Shown: positions 1-6,788, counted from the first letter of the stretch. The stretch is DNA of 7,222 nt from Hyphomicrobiales bacterium (GCA_003164825.1 PLUH01000182.1:18836-26057); one strand, 5' to 3'. Notes: generated from the letters alone by a model not told the origin. Program-made: numbers and translations.

Positions 1-1238
1 AGGATGATTGAAGCCGCCTTATAGCCCGAACGGACCGCCCCTTCGATGGTGGCGGGCAGGCCGGTCTGAATCCAGTCGCCGGCAAGGACAACATTCACCC
101 ATCGGGTGCGCGAATCCGGCCGTTTGGCGTTTTGCGCCGGGGTGGCCGCGAAGGTCGCGCGCTTTTCCTTGACGATCTGCCAGGGCGGCAGGTCGGGGGG
201 CAGACCGGTCAGCGCCGCCGCCTGGCGCCAGATTCCGGCCGCAAGCTCATCGCGCGGACGATCGATGAGCCGGTCGGCGTTGCTGATCGTGACCGAGAGC
301 CGATCTGGAAAAGCGAACAGCCATTCGATCAGTCCGTTAACGACGCCGAGGATGGCCGGTTGGCCACGGGGCGGCGCAATCTGGAAATGGGCATTGAGGA
401 TACCGCGAAAATCGTCTGGCGCCGTCACGCCCGGAAGAAGGTCCTTCGCGATCCATGGCGGCACGCCGATAATCACAGAATCGTCCGCGCCAAGCGTCTG
501 CGGCGCGCCGTCAAAGTCGAGCGCAACGGCGTGCTCGCCCTCGAAACTGATCGCCCGCAGGCGCTCGCCGAAGCGAACCACGGAGCCGCGCGCGGCGAGA
601 ACGGCGAGCGCCGGATCGACGAAGCTGCCAGCGAGCCCATGGCCAGCGAAGAGCGGGTGGCAGGCCTTTCCCCCCGCGGCGAGAGTCTCGCGCAGCAGAG
701 CCGCGGTAAGCGTGGCGGAGCTTTCCCGAGGATCAGTGTTAAGCGCTGAGGTCAGGAGGGGGCGCCAGAGCCGATCGTAAAGCGGTCCCTCGCAGGCCAT
801 CGCCTCGCCGACTGTCGCGCTCCGACCCTTCATGAACACGCCGAGCGGGGCGAAATATTCGCCGAGCGTCGTGCCCGGCACCCGTTTCTTCGGATCGAAC
901 AGCCACCATGGGATACGGCCTTCGCTCAGATCGAGCCGCCAGCGTTCGCCGCTCTTCAGGTCCGCAAAGTCGAAGATCGCCGCGCCGGGATCGTGCAGCG
1001 TTTCGCGCGCTCCGATCCGATCGAGATAGTCCAGCGCCTGGTGATTGCCTGACAGCAGCAGGTGGTTGCCGTTGTCGATGACAAGGCCAAGCGTCGGGTC
1101 GGGATAGGACCGGCAACGGCCGCCGGCGAAGGACGCAGCCTCATGCACAATGACCTTGCGCCCGACCTCGACAAGGCGGATCGCCGCGCTGAGGCCCGCA
1201 ATTCCGGCGCCGATAACATGGACTGCGCCAGCGCTCAC
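1..1238 (-). CDS. hpnE: Hydroxysqualene dehydroxylase HpnE (FAD-dependent, squalene-associated), 3' end cut by window edge
   Basis: HpnE is an FAD-dependent amine-oxidase-fold enzyme that reduces hydroxysqualene to squalene, the last step of the HpnC/D/E route feeding hopanoid synthesis. The minus-strand frame is open from a GTG at 1238 to the window edge, giving 412 full codons with no internal stop. The N-terminus carries the dinucleotide-binding motif GAGIAG (residues 10-15), an acidic residue at the end of the second strand (E33) and GGRCRS (about 39-44). Near the C-terminus is the flavin-contacting block GDW followed by TGLPATIEGA (about 387-401), which normally lies close to the end of these proteins, so only a few residues should be missing. 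The GTG overlaps the hpnD stop as GTGA with no clear Shine-Dalgarno, suggesting coupled translation. The family assignment is firm; the exact C-terminus is unseen. Confidence 0.93.
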   Translation of the reverse strand, partial: MSAGAVHVIGAGIAGLSAAIRLVEVGRKVIVHEAASFAGGRCRSYPDPTLGLVIDNGNHLLLSGNHQALDYLDRIGARETLHDPGAAIFDFADLKSGERWRLDLSEGRIPWWLFDPKKRVPGTTLGEYFAPLGVFMKGRSATVGEAMACEGPLYDRLWRPLLTSALNTDPRESSATLTAALLRETLAAGGKACHPLFAGHGLAGSFVDPALAVLAARGSVVRFGERLRAISFEGEHAVALDFDGAPQTLGADDSVIIGVPPWIAKDLLPGVTAPDDFRGILNAHFQIAPPRGQPAILGVVNGLIEWLFAFPDRLSVTISNADRLIDRPRDELAAGIWRQAAALTGLPPDLPPWQIVKEKRATFAATPAQNAKRPDSRTRWVNVVLAGDWIQTGLPATIEGAVRSGYKAASII

Positions 1239-2056
1239 AGGATGCCGTACCGCAGGACCGCGCCAAGCAGGCGCAAGCGGCTGGCCTTCCCGCGGCGGCG
1301 GGGCGGAGCGAAGCCGTCCGCGAGCATCCGGTCGAGGATCGAGCCGTACGCGGCGGCCATCAAGCGCGGCGCCCTTACCGCCGCCCTCGGCGCCGCGGCC
1401 ATGATCGAATTGGACTTCTCGAAATGCGCGCGCGCGCGCGCGGCCACCTCGGCGCAGGCGCCGGCGAGCTTCGGGTCGGCCACTGCCTTGAGAGGCTCGT
1501 CGGTCGTCACGCCGGCGGCGGCGAGCGCCTCACGCGGCAGGTAGAGCCGGCCGGCGGCCGCGTCCTCGTCGATGTCGCGCAGAATGTTGGTCAGCTGAAG
1601 CGCGCGCCCGAGATGGTGGGCCAGCGCGTCGCCGGGTTCGGGCGCGAGGCCGAAGATGCGCACCGAAAGCCGGCCGACGGCGCTCGCGACCCGGTCGCAA
1701 TAGAGGTCGAGCGTCGCCCAATCGGGGGCGCGGATGTCCTCAGCGGCGTCCATCGCCATGCCGTCGATGACGGCGTCGAGGTCCTTCTGCTTGAGATCGA
1801 AGTCCCGCCTCGCCTGGTCGAGGGCGACGAGATGCGGCGGCGCGCGGCCTGCAAACATCCCGGCGACGTCGGCGCGCCAGCGATCGAGCTCCGCCAGGCG
1901 CTGCGAAGCGGTTGCGGGCCCACGCTCGTCGGCGATGTCGTCGACCGCGCGGCAGAAGCCATAAAGGGCGAACATCGCCTCGCGCCGGGGCGCCGGCAGG
2001 ATACGCATCGCCATGTAGAAGGAGCTGTGCGCCGCGGGCGCCGCCGCTTGGGTCAT
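1235..2056 (-). CDS. hpnD: Presqualene diphosphate synthase HpnD
   Basis: HpnD is a trans-isoprenyl diphosphate synthase of the squalene/phytoene synthase family. It condenses two farnesyl diphosphates to presqualene diphosphate, the substrate of HpnC. The protein has 273 residues, normal for the family. Visible motifs are SSFY near the N-terminus, the first Mg-diphosphate-binding motif DDIAD (about 39-43), the conserved block YCDRVASAVG (about 118-127), and the second motif DIDED (about 160-164) inside LTNILRDIDED, followed by GRLYLP. Both aspartate clusters are intact, so the enzyme should be active. The reading frame stays open well upstream, but the ATG at 2056 is preferred. It overlaps the hpnC stop as ATGA, a GAAGG lies 7 nt upstream, and family homology begins just after it. 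The C-terminal region contains a short run of alternating G and C (separate entry). Confidence 0.95.
   Translation of the reverse strand: MTQAAAPAAHSSFYMAMRILPAPRREAMFALYGFCRAVDDIADERGPATASQRLAELDRWRADVAGMFAGRAPPHLVALDQARRDFDLKQKDLDAVIDGMAMDAAEDIRAPDWATLDLYCDRVASAVGRLSVRIFGLAPEPGDALAHHLGRALQLTNILRDIDEDAAAGRLYLPREALAAAGVTTDEPLKAVADPKLAGACAEVAARARAHFEKSNSIMAAAPRAAVRAPRLMAAAYGSILDRMLADGFAPPRRRGKASRLRLLGAVLRYGIL
1426..1442. repeat. 17-nt alternating GC run inside hpnD
   Basis: An uninterrupted alternating G/C tract lies in the coding sequence of hpnD and encodes an Ala-Arg-Ala-Arg-Ala stretch. Such runs are slippage-prone and can adopt Z-DNA, but the codons here are ordinary for a GC-rich gene, so it may be chance composition. 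Confidence 0.8.
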
Positions 2057-2928
2057 GCGGAGGCCTTCGGCCGCGCCCGGACGGAGCGGACCAGCGCCGA
2101 AGCAAGAAAACGCAGGGCGCCCAGTCCGCCGATCAGGGCAAAGCCGGCCTTGCCGAATTGCACCCGCTCGCTCAACGGATCGCGGCTTTCGAGATCGCGC
2201 GCGAGACGGCGCGCCAGCGCCTGGATGGCGGCAATCTCGACAGCAAGCCGCAGGTCTTTGATCTCGGGGATCAGCTTCTCGCCACGATCGATCAACTCGC
2301 TTGTGCGGCGGGCGATCTCGGCGATGGCGCCGCGCAGGGCCGGGGCGGCGCGCGGCGCGCCCAGCATCTCGACCGAAGCGCGATGCGCGGCGAGGATGTC
2401 CAGCGGCAGGTAGACGCGATCGAGGCGGCGGTAGTCCAAGGCGCAATCCTGAAGGTGGTTGTTGACCTGCAGCGCCGCGCATAAGGCGTCCGAGGCTGGC
2501 CAGGTTGTCTGATCCTCGCCATGAACGTCGAGGACGAAACGGCCAACCGGCGCCGCCGAGAGCCGGCAATAGTCCATAAGCTCCGCCCAGTCGGCGTAGC
2601 GATTCTTGCGGACGTCGAGCCGGAAGGCGTCGAGGAGATCGAGCGCGTGCGTAGGCTTGAGGTCACGCTCGCTCAGCGCGAGACGCAAAGGTTCGGCCTC
2701 GGGGATGGGCGCTCCGCGACCGCGCAGCGCAGCGTCAAGACCGTCGAGCAGCACGAACTTCCGGTCCGGCGGCAAAGTCGGGTGATCGGCGACGTCATCG
2801 GCGGCGCGCGCAAAGCGATAGAACGCAAGGATCGGCCCGCGATTCTGGTCGCTGAGCAGCCACGACGCGACCGGAAAGTTCTCATCCCCGTGCGCTTTGC
2901 CGGAAAGAGCCTCGGTCACCGTCGTCAT
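2053..2928 (-). CDS. hpnC: Hydroxysqualene synthase HpnC
   Basis: HpnC is a squalene/phytoene-synthase-fold enzyme that converts presqualene diphosphate to hydroxysqualene, between HpnD and HpnE. The protein is 291 residues from the ATG at 2928. The first aspartate-rich motif reads DDVAD (about 44-48) within FARAADDVADHP. The second is the HpnC-type block NNHLQDCALDYRRLDRVYLP (about 156-175), which keeps a D-xxx-D spacing (D161, D165). The N-terminal GDENFPVAS is also characteristic of HpnC rather than HpnD. The frame is open for 22 codons further upstream (to 2994), but the ATG at 2928 overlaps the hpnB stop as ATGA and has GGAGG 10 nt upstream, so the shorter start is chosen. It sits between hpnB and hpnD, and the two synthase paralogues in tandem are typical of hopanoid loci. 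Confidence 0.95.
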   Translation of the reverse strand: MTTVTEALSGKAHGDENFPVASWLLSDQNRGPILAFYRFARAADDVADHPTLPPDRKFVLLDGLDAALRGRGAPIPEAEPLRLALSERDLKPTHALDLLDAFRLDVRKNRYADWAELMDYCRLSAAPVGRFVLDVHGEDQTTWPASDALCAALQVNNHLQDCALDYRRLDRVYLPLDILAAHRASVEMLGAPRAAPALRGAIAEIARRTSELIDRGEKLIPEIKDLRLAVEIAAIQALARRLARDLESRDPLSERVQFGKAGFALIGGLGALRFLASALVRSVRARPKASA

Positions 2929-4115
2929 ACGCGCCCTGCCTCCCGCATCGGGGCCTGGATTCGGCCTTTCCAGTAGCCGCCGCGCCCGCGCCAATATTGC
3001 ATCGCCGAGTTAATTGTGAAGGCGATATAGGCCGCGGCGATGGCGGGCAGGGCCAGGCCGCCGGCGACTGGGCGCCCATAAAGACGCAACGTCGGCGCGA
3101 GCGCCAGCGCCATCATCGCCCAGGCGAGCGCTCCGGCGGCTTGGGCGAGCCCTTGCGCGAATGTGGCGAGGAACAGCGGGGCAAGGTAGACGAGGGCCAT
3201 TCCGGCGACCGCGCCGGCGAGACGCAGCGGCGAATAGCGCAATTCGGCGAAGGCGGAGCGCGCCACCATCCGCCTGAAATCGGCGAAATCGCGATAGGCG
3301 CGGAGGCTATGGACGCTCTCCGTCAGCCCGAGCCAGATCGGCCCCTGTCGCTTCATGATCGCGCCGAGCGCGCAATCGTCGATCAGCGCGCCGCGCAGCG
3401 CTTCCAGACCACCGGCGGCGGCGAGGGTCTCGCTCCGCGCCAGCATGCAGCCGCCCGCCGCGGCCGCTGTCCGCCGATTGGGATCGTTAACCCAGGCGAA
3501 GGGGTAGAGCATCTGGAAGAAGAACACGAAGGCGGGAACCAGCCATCGCTCGGCCGCGCTTTCGCAGCGCAGCTTCACCATCAGCGAGGTGAGGACGCTG
3601 CTTCTGGCGCCAGCGATCGCGACGAGGCGGGCGAGCACATGGGGCGCGTAGGCGATGTCGGCGTCGCTGAACAGCACGAACTCGGGCGCCGCCGCGGTCG
3701 CCTCGACCGCCGAAAGGCCCTGCCGCATCGCCCATAGTTTCCCCGTCCAGCCCGGCGCGAGGCTGGCTCCGGCGACGATTTGCAGCCGGTCGGCCGCGCC
3801 GGTCGCGCTCGCCGCAGCCAATGCGGCGGCGGCCGTGCCGTCGGCGCTCTGGTCGTCGACCACCACCACCGAGAACGGCCCGCGATAATCCTGGCGAAGG
3901 AGCGAGCCGACGCTATGGGCGATCATGTCGGCCTCGTCGCGGGCTGGAATGATCGCGACGACCGCGGGCCAGGACTCCGGCGCATTCGATAACTTGGCGT
4001 CGCTCGCCACCGGGACGGAGTCGTCGCGCTCGGCGCAACGCCAGAACCATCCCCTGCCCAACAGGAGACAGGCCCACACGGCCAAGGAAAGGAGGGCGAC
4101 GGCGGTCGCGATCAT
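2925..4115 (-). CDS. hpnB: Hopanoid-associated membrane glycosyltransferase HpnB
   Basis: This is a family-2 glycosyltransferase of about 396 residues that belongs to the hopanoid locus. Its sugar donor and acceptor are not established, so a role in hopanoid side-chain or envelope glycosylation is inference. It starts with a hydrophobic membrane segment (about 2-20). The GT-A domain follows: IPARDEA (about 56-62), DDQSADGT (about 87-94), GWTGKLWA (about 121-128) and the metal-binding DAD (about 150-152). A likely catalytic-base region is LIDDC (about 243-247). The C-terminal third has two or three further hydrophobic segments (about 298-320, 325-342 and 350-368), suggesting an inner-membrane protein with a cytoplasmic catalytic domain. 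The frame is open upstream to 4187, but the ATG at 4115 overlaps the hpnA stop as ATGA and begins the membrane segment directly, so it is preferred. Confidence 0.92.
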   Translation of the reverse strand: MIATAVALLSLAVWACLLLGRGWFWRCAERDDSVPVASDAKLSNAPESWPAVVAIIPARDEADMIAHSVGSLLRQDYRGPFSVVVVDDQSADGTAAAALAAASATGAADRLQIVAGASLAPGWTGKLWAMRQGLSAVEATAAAPEFVLFSDADIAYAPHVLARLVAIAGARSSVLTSLMVKLRCESAAERWLVPAFVFFFQMLYPFAWVNDPNRRTAAAAGGCMLARSETLAAAGGLEALRGALIDDCALGAIMKRQGPIWLGLTESVHSLRAYRDFADFRRMVARSAFAELRYSPLRLAGAVAGMALVYLAPLFLATFAQGLAQAAGALAWAMMALALAPTLRLYGRPVAGGLALPAIAAAYIAFTINSAMQYWRGRGGYWKGRIQAPMREAGRV

Positions 4116-5209
4116 TTGAGGGCGCCGTGCGAGCGAAACCAGGCGATCGCGTCGATAAGGCCGTCGCGGTAGGGTCTCGCCACACATCCGAGTTCCCGCC
4201 GCGCCTTGGCATCGTCAAAGAACATGTGATGACGCGCCATTCGCAGGCCGTCCAGAGTGACGAACGGCTCGACGCCGCGGACCTTCGCCACCAACTCTGC
4301 TCCATAGGCGATCGGGTAGATCGCGGTCCGCGGCAGCTTCAGCCTCGGAGGCCGCCGTCCGACCAGCCGGGCGATGTCGGCAAGCATGTCGGCAAGGAGC
4401 ACGTTCTCGCCGCCGAGGATATAGCGCTCGCCGATCCGGCCGCGGTCGAGCGCGGCGACATGGCCAGAGGCGACGTCGTCGACGTGGACAAGGTTCAGCC
4501 CGGTGTCGACGAAGGCCGGCATGCGTCCGGACGCGGCCTCGATGATGATGCGGCCGGTCGGCGTCGGCCGGACGTCGCGCGGGCCGATCGGGGTCGACGG
4601 GTTGACGATGACGGCCGGCAACCCGTCCCGGCGGACCATGGCCTCGACCAGACGTTCCGCCGCGACCTTGCTGCGCTTATAGGCGCCGATCGCCTCCTCT
4701 TCGACCAGGGGACGATCCTCGGTCGCGGGCGCGCCATCGACGAGCTTCAAAGTCGCGACGCTGCTGGTGTAGACAATACGCTCGACGCCGGCGCGCAACG
4801 CCTCCTCCATGATGAGCCGGGTTCCCTCGACATTGTTGCGGCGGATCTCTTCCGGGTTTCGCGCCCACAGACGATAGTCGGCGGCCGCGTGAAAGAGGAA
4901 TCGAACGCCCTTCAGCGCCGCCGCAAGCGAGGGGCGATCGCGAAGGTCACCCTCGTGCATAGTGTCGCGGGGATCGAGATTCGTGCGTGGGCTCGACGGA
5001 CGCACCAACGTCTGAACGAGGTGCCCGCGGGAGCGCAGTGCGGCGGCGATCGCCGATCCGAGAAAGCCGCTGGCGCCGGTGACGAGCGCGAGCGAGGGAG
5101 GCGACGACCTCAGCGCGCCTTCGGTCGTTGAGGCGGCCGCGAGCGCCTCATTCGGAGGCCTGCGTTCCGCTGCGGCGACAGGGACTTGTTCAGGTTCGCG
5201 ATCACCCAC
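4112..5209 (-). CDS. hpnA: Hopanoid-associated NAD-dependent sugar epimerase/dehydratase HpnA
   Basis: HpnA is an extended short-chain dehydrogenase/reductase of the epimerase type, encoded first in many hopanoid loci; its substrate is not firmly known. The Rossmann motif is TGASGFLG (about 44-51), and the block DYRLWARNPEEIRRNNVEGT (about 111-130) is strongly HpnA-like. The catalytic elements are TSS (148-150) and YKRSK (Y177, K181). The product is 365 residues, about 35 longer than usual, because 40-odd Ala/Pro/Glu-rich residues precede the Rossmann strand. The start is a GTG at 5209. It lies just downstream of an in-frame stop (5216-5218), and I see no other ATG, GTG or TTG in frame before the Rossmann motif. 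No strong Shine-Dalgarno precedes it, so the start is less certain than the function. It is the first gene of the hpnABCDE run. Confidence 0.93.
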   Translation of the reverse strand: MGDREPEQVPVAAAERRPPNEALAAASTTEGALRSSPPSLALVTGASGFLGSAIAAALRSRGHLVQTLVRPSSPRTNLDPRDTMHEGDLRDRPSLAAALKGVRFLFHAAADYRLWARNPEEIRRNNVEGTRLIMEEALRAGVERIVYTSSVATLKLVDGAPATEDRPLVEEEAIGAYKRSKVAAERLVEAMVRRDGLPAVIVNPSTPIGPRDVRPTPTGRIIIEAASGRMPAFVDTGLNLVHVDDVASGHVAALDRGRIGERYILGGENVLLADMLADIARLVGRRPPRLKLPRTAIYPIAYGAELVAKVRGVEPFVTLDGLRMARHHMFFDDAKARRELGCVARPYRDGLIDAIAWFRSHGALK

Positions 5210-5261
5210 CGGAATTCATCAAAGGGTTTTGCATCAGTTTAAGCCCGCTCCGTCACGGGAG

Positions 5262-5290
5262 ATAAGTCGAGGCAGAAGCACCCCAGTCAA
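5262..5290 (-). promoter_or_regulatory. Candidate sigma-70-type promoter for hpnABCDE
   Basis: On the minus strand TTGACT (5290-5285) is followed after 17 nt by ACTTAT (5267-5262). The -35 matches five of six consensus bases and the -10 three of six, with ideal spacing. Transcription would start roughly 45 nt upstream of the hpnA GTG. This is a prediction from motif and position only. Confidence 0.35.
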
Positions 5291-5620
5291 CCGCCCAATC
5301 CCCAAGGAAACTGGGAATGAGAGCGCCGCTCGGCGGGAGAAAGCCAAGGGCCCGCAGGCAAGTCAAGACCAGCGTTGGCCGGCCGAATCTTTGCCCTTAA
5401 GCGTTGCGTCTTTTGACGATTCGTCTTGAACAGTCATGACGCGTTGAAATATCTGGCCCCGCAGGCGGCGAAGGCGATGAGCCCTGGCGCGTGGTTGCTC
5501 GCATTTTAAGCGACGGGCCTTTCCAAGGCGAATATTGGCCCGGGTTTGGCGGATTTCACGCGCGGCCCGCTGCGGAGGCTTGAGCAGGTCGGCGGCGATT
5601 GAGCGCCGCAGCGCCGCGAA

Positions 5621-5650
5621 TTGACAGCTGACGACGGTTCGGCCTAGCAG
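5621..5650 (+). promoter_or_regulatory. Candidate promoter for the IalB-family gene
   Basis: A perfect -35 hexamer TTGACA (5621-5626) is followed after 18 nt by TAGCAG (5645-5650), a weak -10 with three of six matches. The implied leader to the TTG start at 5687 is about 30 nt. The strong -35 and short leader make this the best candidate upstream of the gene, but the -10 is poor. Confidence 0.4.
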
Positions 5651-5674
5651 AGCGCGAAGCCTTGAGATTCGTCT

Positions 5675-5678
5675 GGAG
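5675..5678 (+). promoter_or_regulatory. Ribosome binding site GGAG deciding a TTG start
   Basis: GGAG lies 8 nt before the TTG at 5687. An in-frame TGA at 5663-5665 excludes any longer form, and the signal peptide begins right at this TTG, so the site and the non-ATG start support each other. Confidence 0.6.
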
Positions 5679-5686
5679 TTCGGTTT

Positions 5687-6241
5687 TTGACCCGTCTTCT
5701 CTCGTCGTTCGCCTTGGCGGTTCTCAGCCTCGCGCCCGCGCCCGCTCTCGCCCAGACCGCTCAGCCGGCCGACAAGACGCCGCCGGCCGAGCCGGCCAAG
5801 ATCCGCCGGGCGGAGACCATCGTCGACGACAACTGGACGGTGACCTGCGCGCTGACCGACCAGAGCGGGGCCAAGAAGCAGTGTTCGGCTGTCCTCAGGA
5901 TCGCCCAGGCCGACAAGAACGGCGCCCAGCGCGTCGTCTTCTCTTGGGTGCTCGGCCGTCAGGACGGCAAGCTCGAATCCGTGTTCTCGGTCCTTTCCGG
6001 GGTGTTGATTCAGCCGGGAGTGGAGGTCAAGATCGGCGAGAAGGAGACGCGGAAGCTTGTCTATTCGCTTTGCCAGCCCGATCACTGCGAATCGGTCCTG
6101 CCCCTGGACGAGGTGATGGTCAAGGGGCTCAGCGCCGCTTCCACGGCCGAAGTCTCGATCTATCTCGTCAACGGCGCAACGGCGAAGTTCACGGTCAACA
6201 TGAAGGGCTTCTCGCAGGCCCTCGCTGACCTCGGCAAGTAA
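5687..6241 (+). CDS. Secreted IalB-family (invasion-associated locus B) protein
   Basis: A 184-residue exported protein resembling the IalB family, named after a Bartonella erythrocyte-invasion factor but widespread, usually as several paralogues, in free-living Hyphomicrobiales where its role is unknown. A signal peptide is clear: basic start (MTR), hydrophobic core to about residue 16, and an ALA-Q cleavage site (about 22/23). A Pro/Ala-rich linker follows (about 24-40). The mature domain has the family pattern: W50 and C54 in the first strand, C66, FSWVLGRQDGK (about 85-95), GV-I-PGVEVKIG (about 105-117), and a CQPDHC pair (C129, C134). The four cysteines could form two disulfides in the periplasm. 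The start is TTG with a good GGAG. It is divergent from hpnA, so a shared envelope role is only suggested. Length is normal for the family. Confidence 0.85.
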   Translation: MTRLLSSFALAVLSLAPAPALAQTAQPADKTPPAEPAKIRRAETIVDDNWTVTCALTDQSGAKKQCSAVLRIAQADKNGAQRVVFSWVLGRQDGKLESVFSVLSGVLIQPGVEVKIGEKETRKLVYSLCQPDHCESVLPLDEVMVKGLSAASTAEVSIYLVNGATAKFTVNMKGFSQALADLGK

Positions 6242-6610
6242 AGCCAAAGTATTTGCTCCTCGCCGGTCCACGCATGAAGGCTCGGTTCGGAGTTGCGCGG
6301 GGTGACGAGACCATCGGGCCGTGCCGGAGAGCGATTGGAGCCAGGCGGATCCGGTTGGGAAGGAGCGCGCCTGGACAAGTCGAAACCTTTTTTGAAGGAA
6401 GCAAATAGAAAACTGTCATATTGCGCCAAATTAATCTAGCTGTTTCAATGACTTATGCCGAACAAAGACGGAAGAACCTTCTGCTCTCCCCCTCCGCGCG
6501 CCTAGCGATCAGCCATTTGAGGGATCACGGAATGCGATCTTGATTCTGATTTTCGGCAATCAAATGATTCGGAATTTGAGGGTCAGTGCAGGGCAAGAAT
6601 CGGGGCGCCG

Positions 6611-6624
6611 GGCGGCTAGCCGCC
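6611..6624. repeat. Perfect 14-bp palindrome (GGCGGCTAGCCGCC)
   Basis: Both strands read identically over 14 bases, with CTAG at the centre. It lies about 280 bp upstream of the secreted-protein start in otherwise AT-richer intergenic DNA. It could be a dimeric-repressor operator or a hairpin. No regulator is identified. Confidence 0.75.
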
Positions 6625-6685
6625 TCCAGGATGTCCCAAAAACTACTTTGAGTTGCAATTTGCGCTCTAAAAGTGTGTCGCGCGC

Positions 6686-6697
6686 GCAACAGGTTGC
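6686..6697. repeat. Inverted repeat GCAAC-AG-GTTGC
   Basis: Five-base arms (6686-6690 and 6693-6697) are separated by two bases. The same GTTGC/GCAAC core recurs at 6652-6656, 6857-6861 and 6870-6874, which makes a protein-binding site somewhat more likely than chance. The function is not known. Confidence 0.6.
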
Positions 6698-6788
6698 AAA
6701 GTATCAGCGTGAAGTAGGCCCAAATTGGCCCTAATTCGCCACAATAGCATTGCGGGTTAGCCAAGTCTGACGTATCGCTTCTGTCCTG

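Larger units (their letters stand above)
5210..5686. other. 477-bp divergent intergenic region between hpnA and the IalB-family gene
   Basis: No convincing gene is seen; the open frames crossing it are antisense extensions of neighbours. It holds candidate promoters on both strands (separate entries). It also has short hairpin-forming repeats: CGCCG/CGGCG at 5324-5335, and CGGGCC (5514-5519) with GGCCCG (5537-5542) around a 17-nt loop. The latter overlaps an alternative CCAA/TTGG pairing (5523-5538). A second TTGACT on the minus strand (5361-5366) lacks a good -10 partner. Confidence 0.7.

Noticed and set aside
106..780. Long plus-strand open frames opposite hpnE (106-780 and 132-749)
   Set aside because: The minus-strand frame encodes a continuous, motif-bearing HpnE through this region. 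The plus-strand products are Arg/Ser/Ala-rich with no recognisable domain, as expected for antisense frames in GC-rich DNA.
1424..2413. Plus-strand 329-codon frame opposite hpnD and hpnC
   Set aside because: It is a compositional shadow of two well-supported genes, with no motif and no ribosome site.
2057..2569. Upstream extension of the hpnD frame to 444 codons
   Set aside because: The extension lies over hpnC in another frame and shows no homology. The ATGA overlap at 2053-2056 and the family start point to ATG 2056.
5130..5240. Fragments resembling a cobalamin riboswitch (CCGGTG and a CCGCAGCGG-like stretch on the minus strand) at the hpnA start
   Set aside because: The order of conserved blocks is incomplete: no GCCACTG-like or AGCCAGGAGACC-like ending is present. 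The similarity falls inside the predicted coding start and is compatible with GC-rich chance.
5484..5499. Sigma-54-like TGGCGC...TTGCT element
   Set aside because: The GG to GC spacing is 9 nt rather than the required 10, and TGGCGC deviates from TGGCAC. The strong TTGACA at 5621 is a better promoter candidate for the gene.
5363..6271. Minus-strand 302-codon frame covering the IalB-family gene
   Set aside because: It is antisense to a gene with a signal peptide, conserved cysteines and a ribosome site. Its product shows no domain and much Arg/Leu/Asp bias.
6525..6764. Small open frames on both strands in the intergenic region (6540-6734 plus; 6525-6764 minus)
   Set aside because: No recognisable motif, weak or non-ATG starts, no ribosome site, and they overlap palindromic, operator-like DNA.
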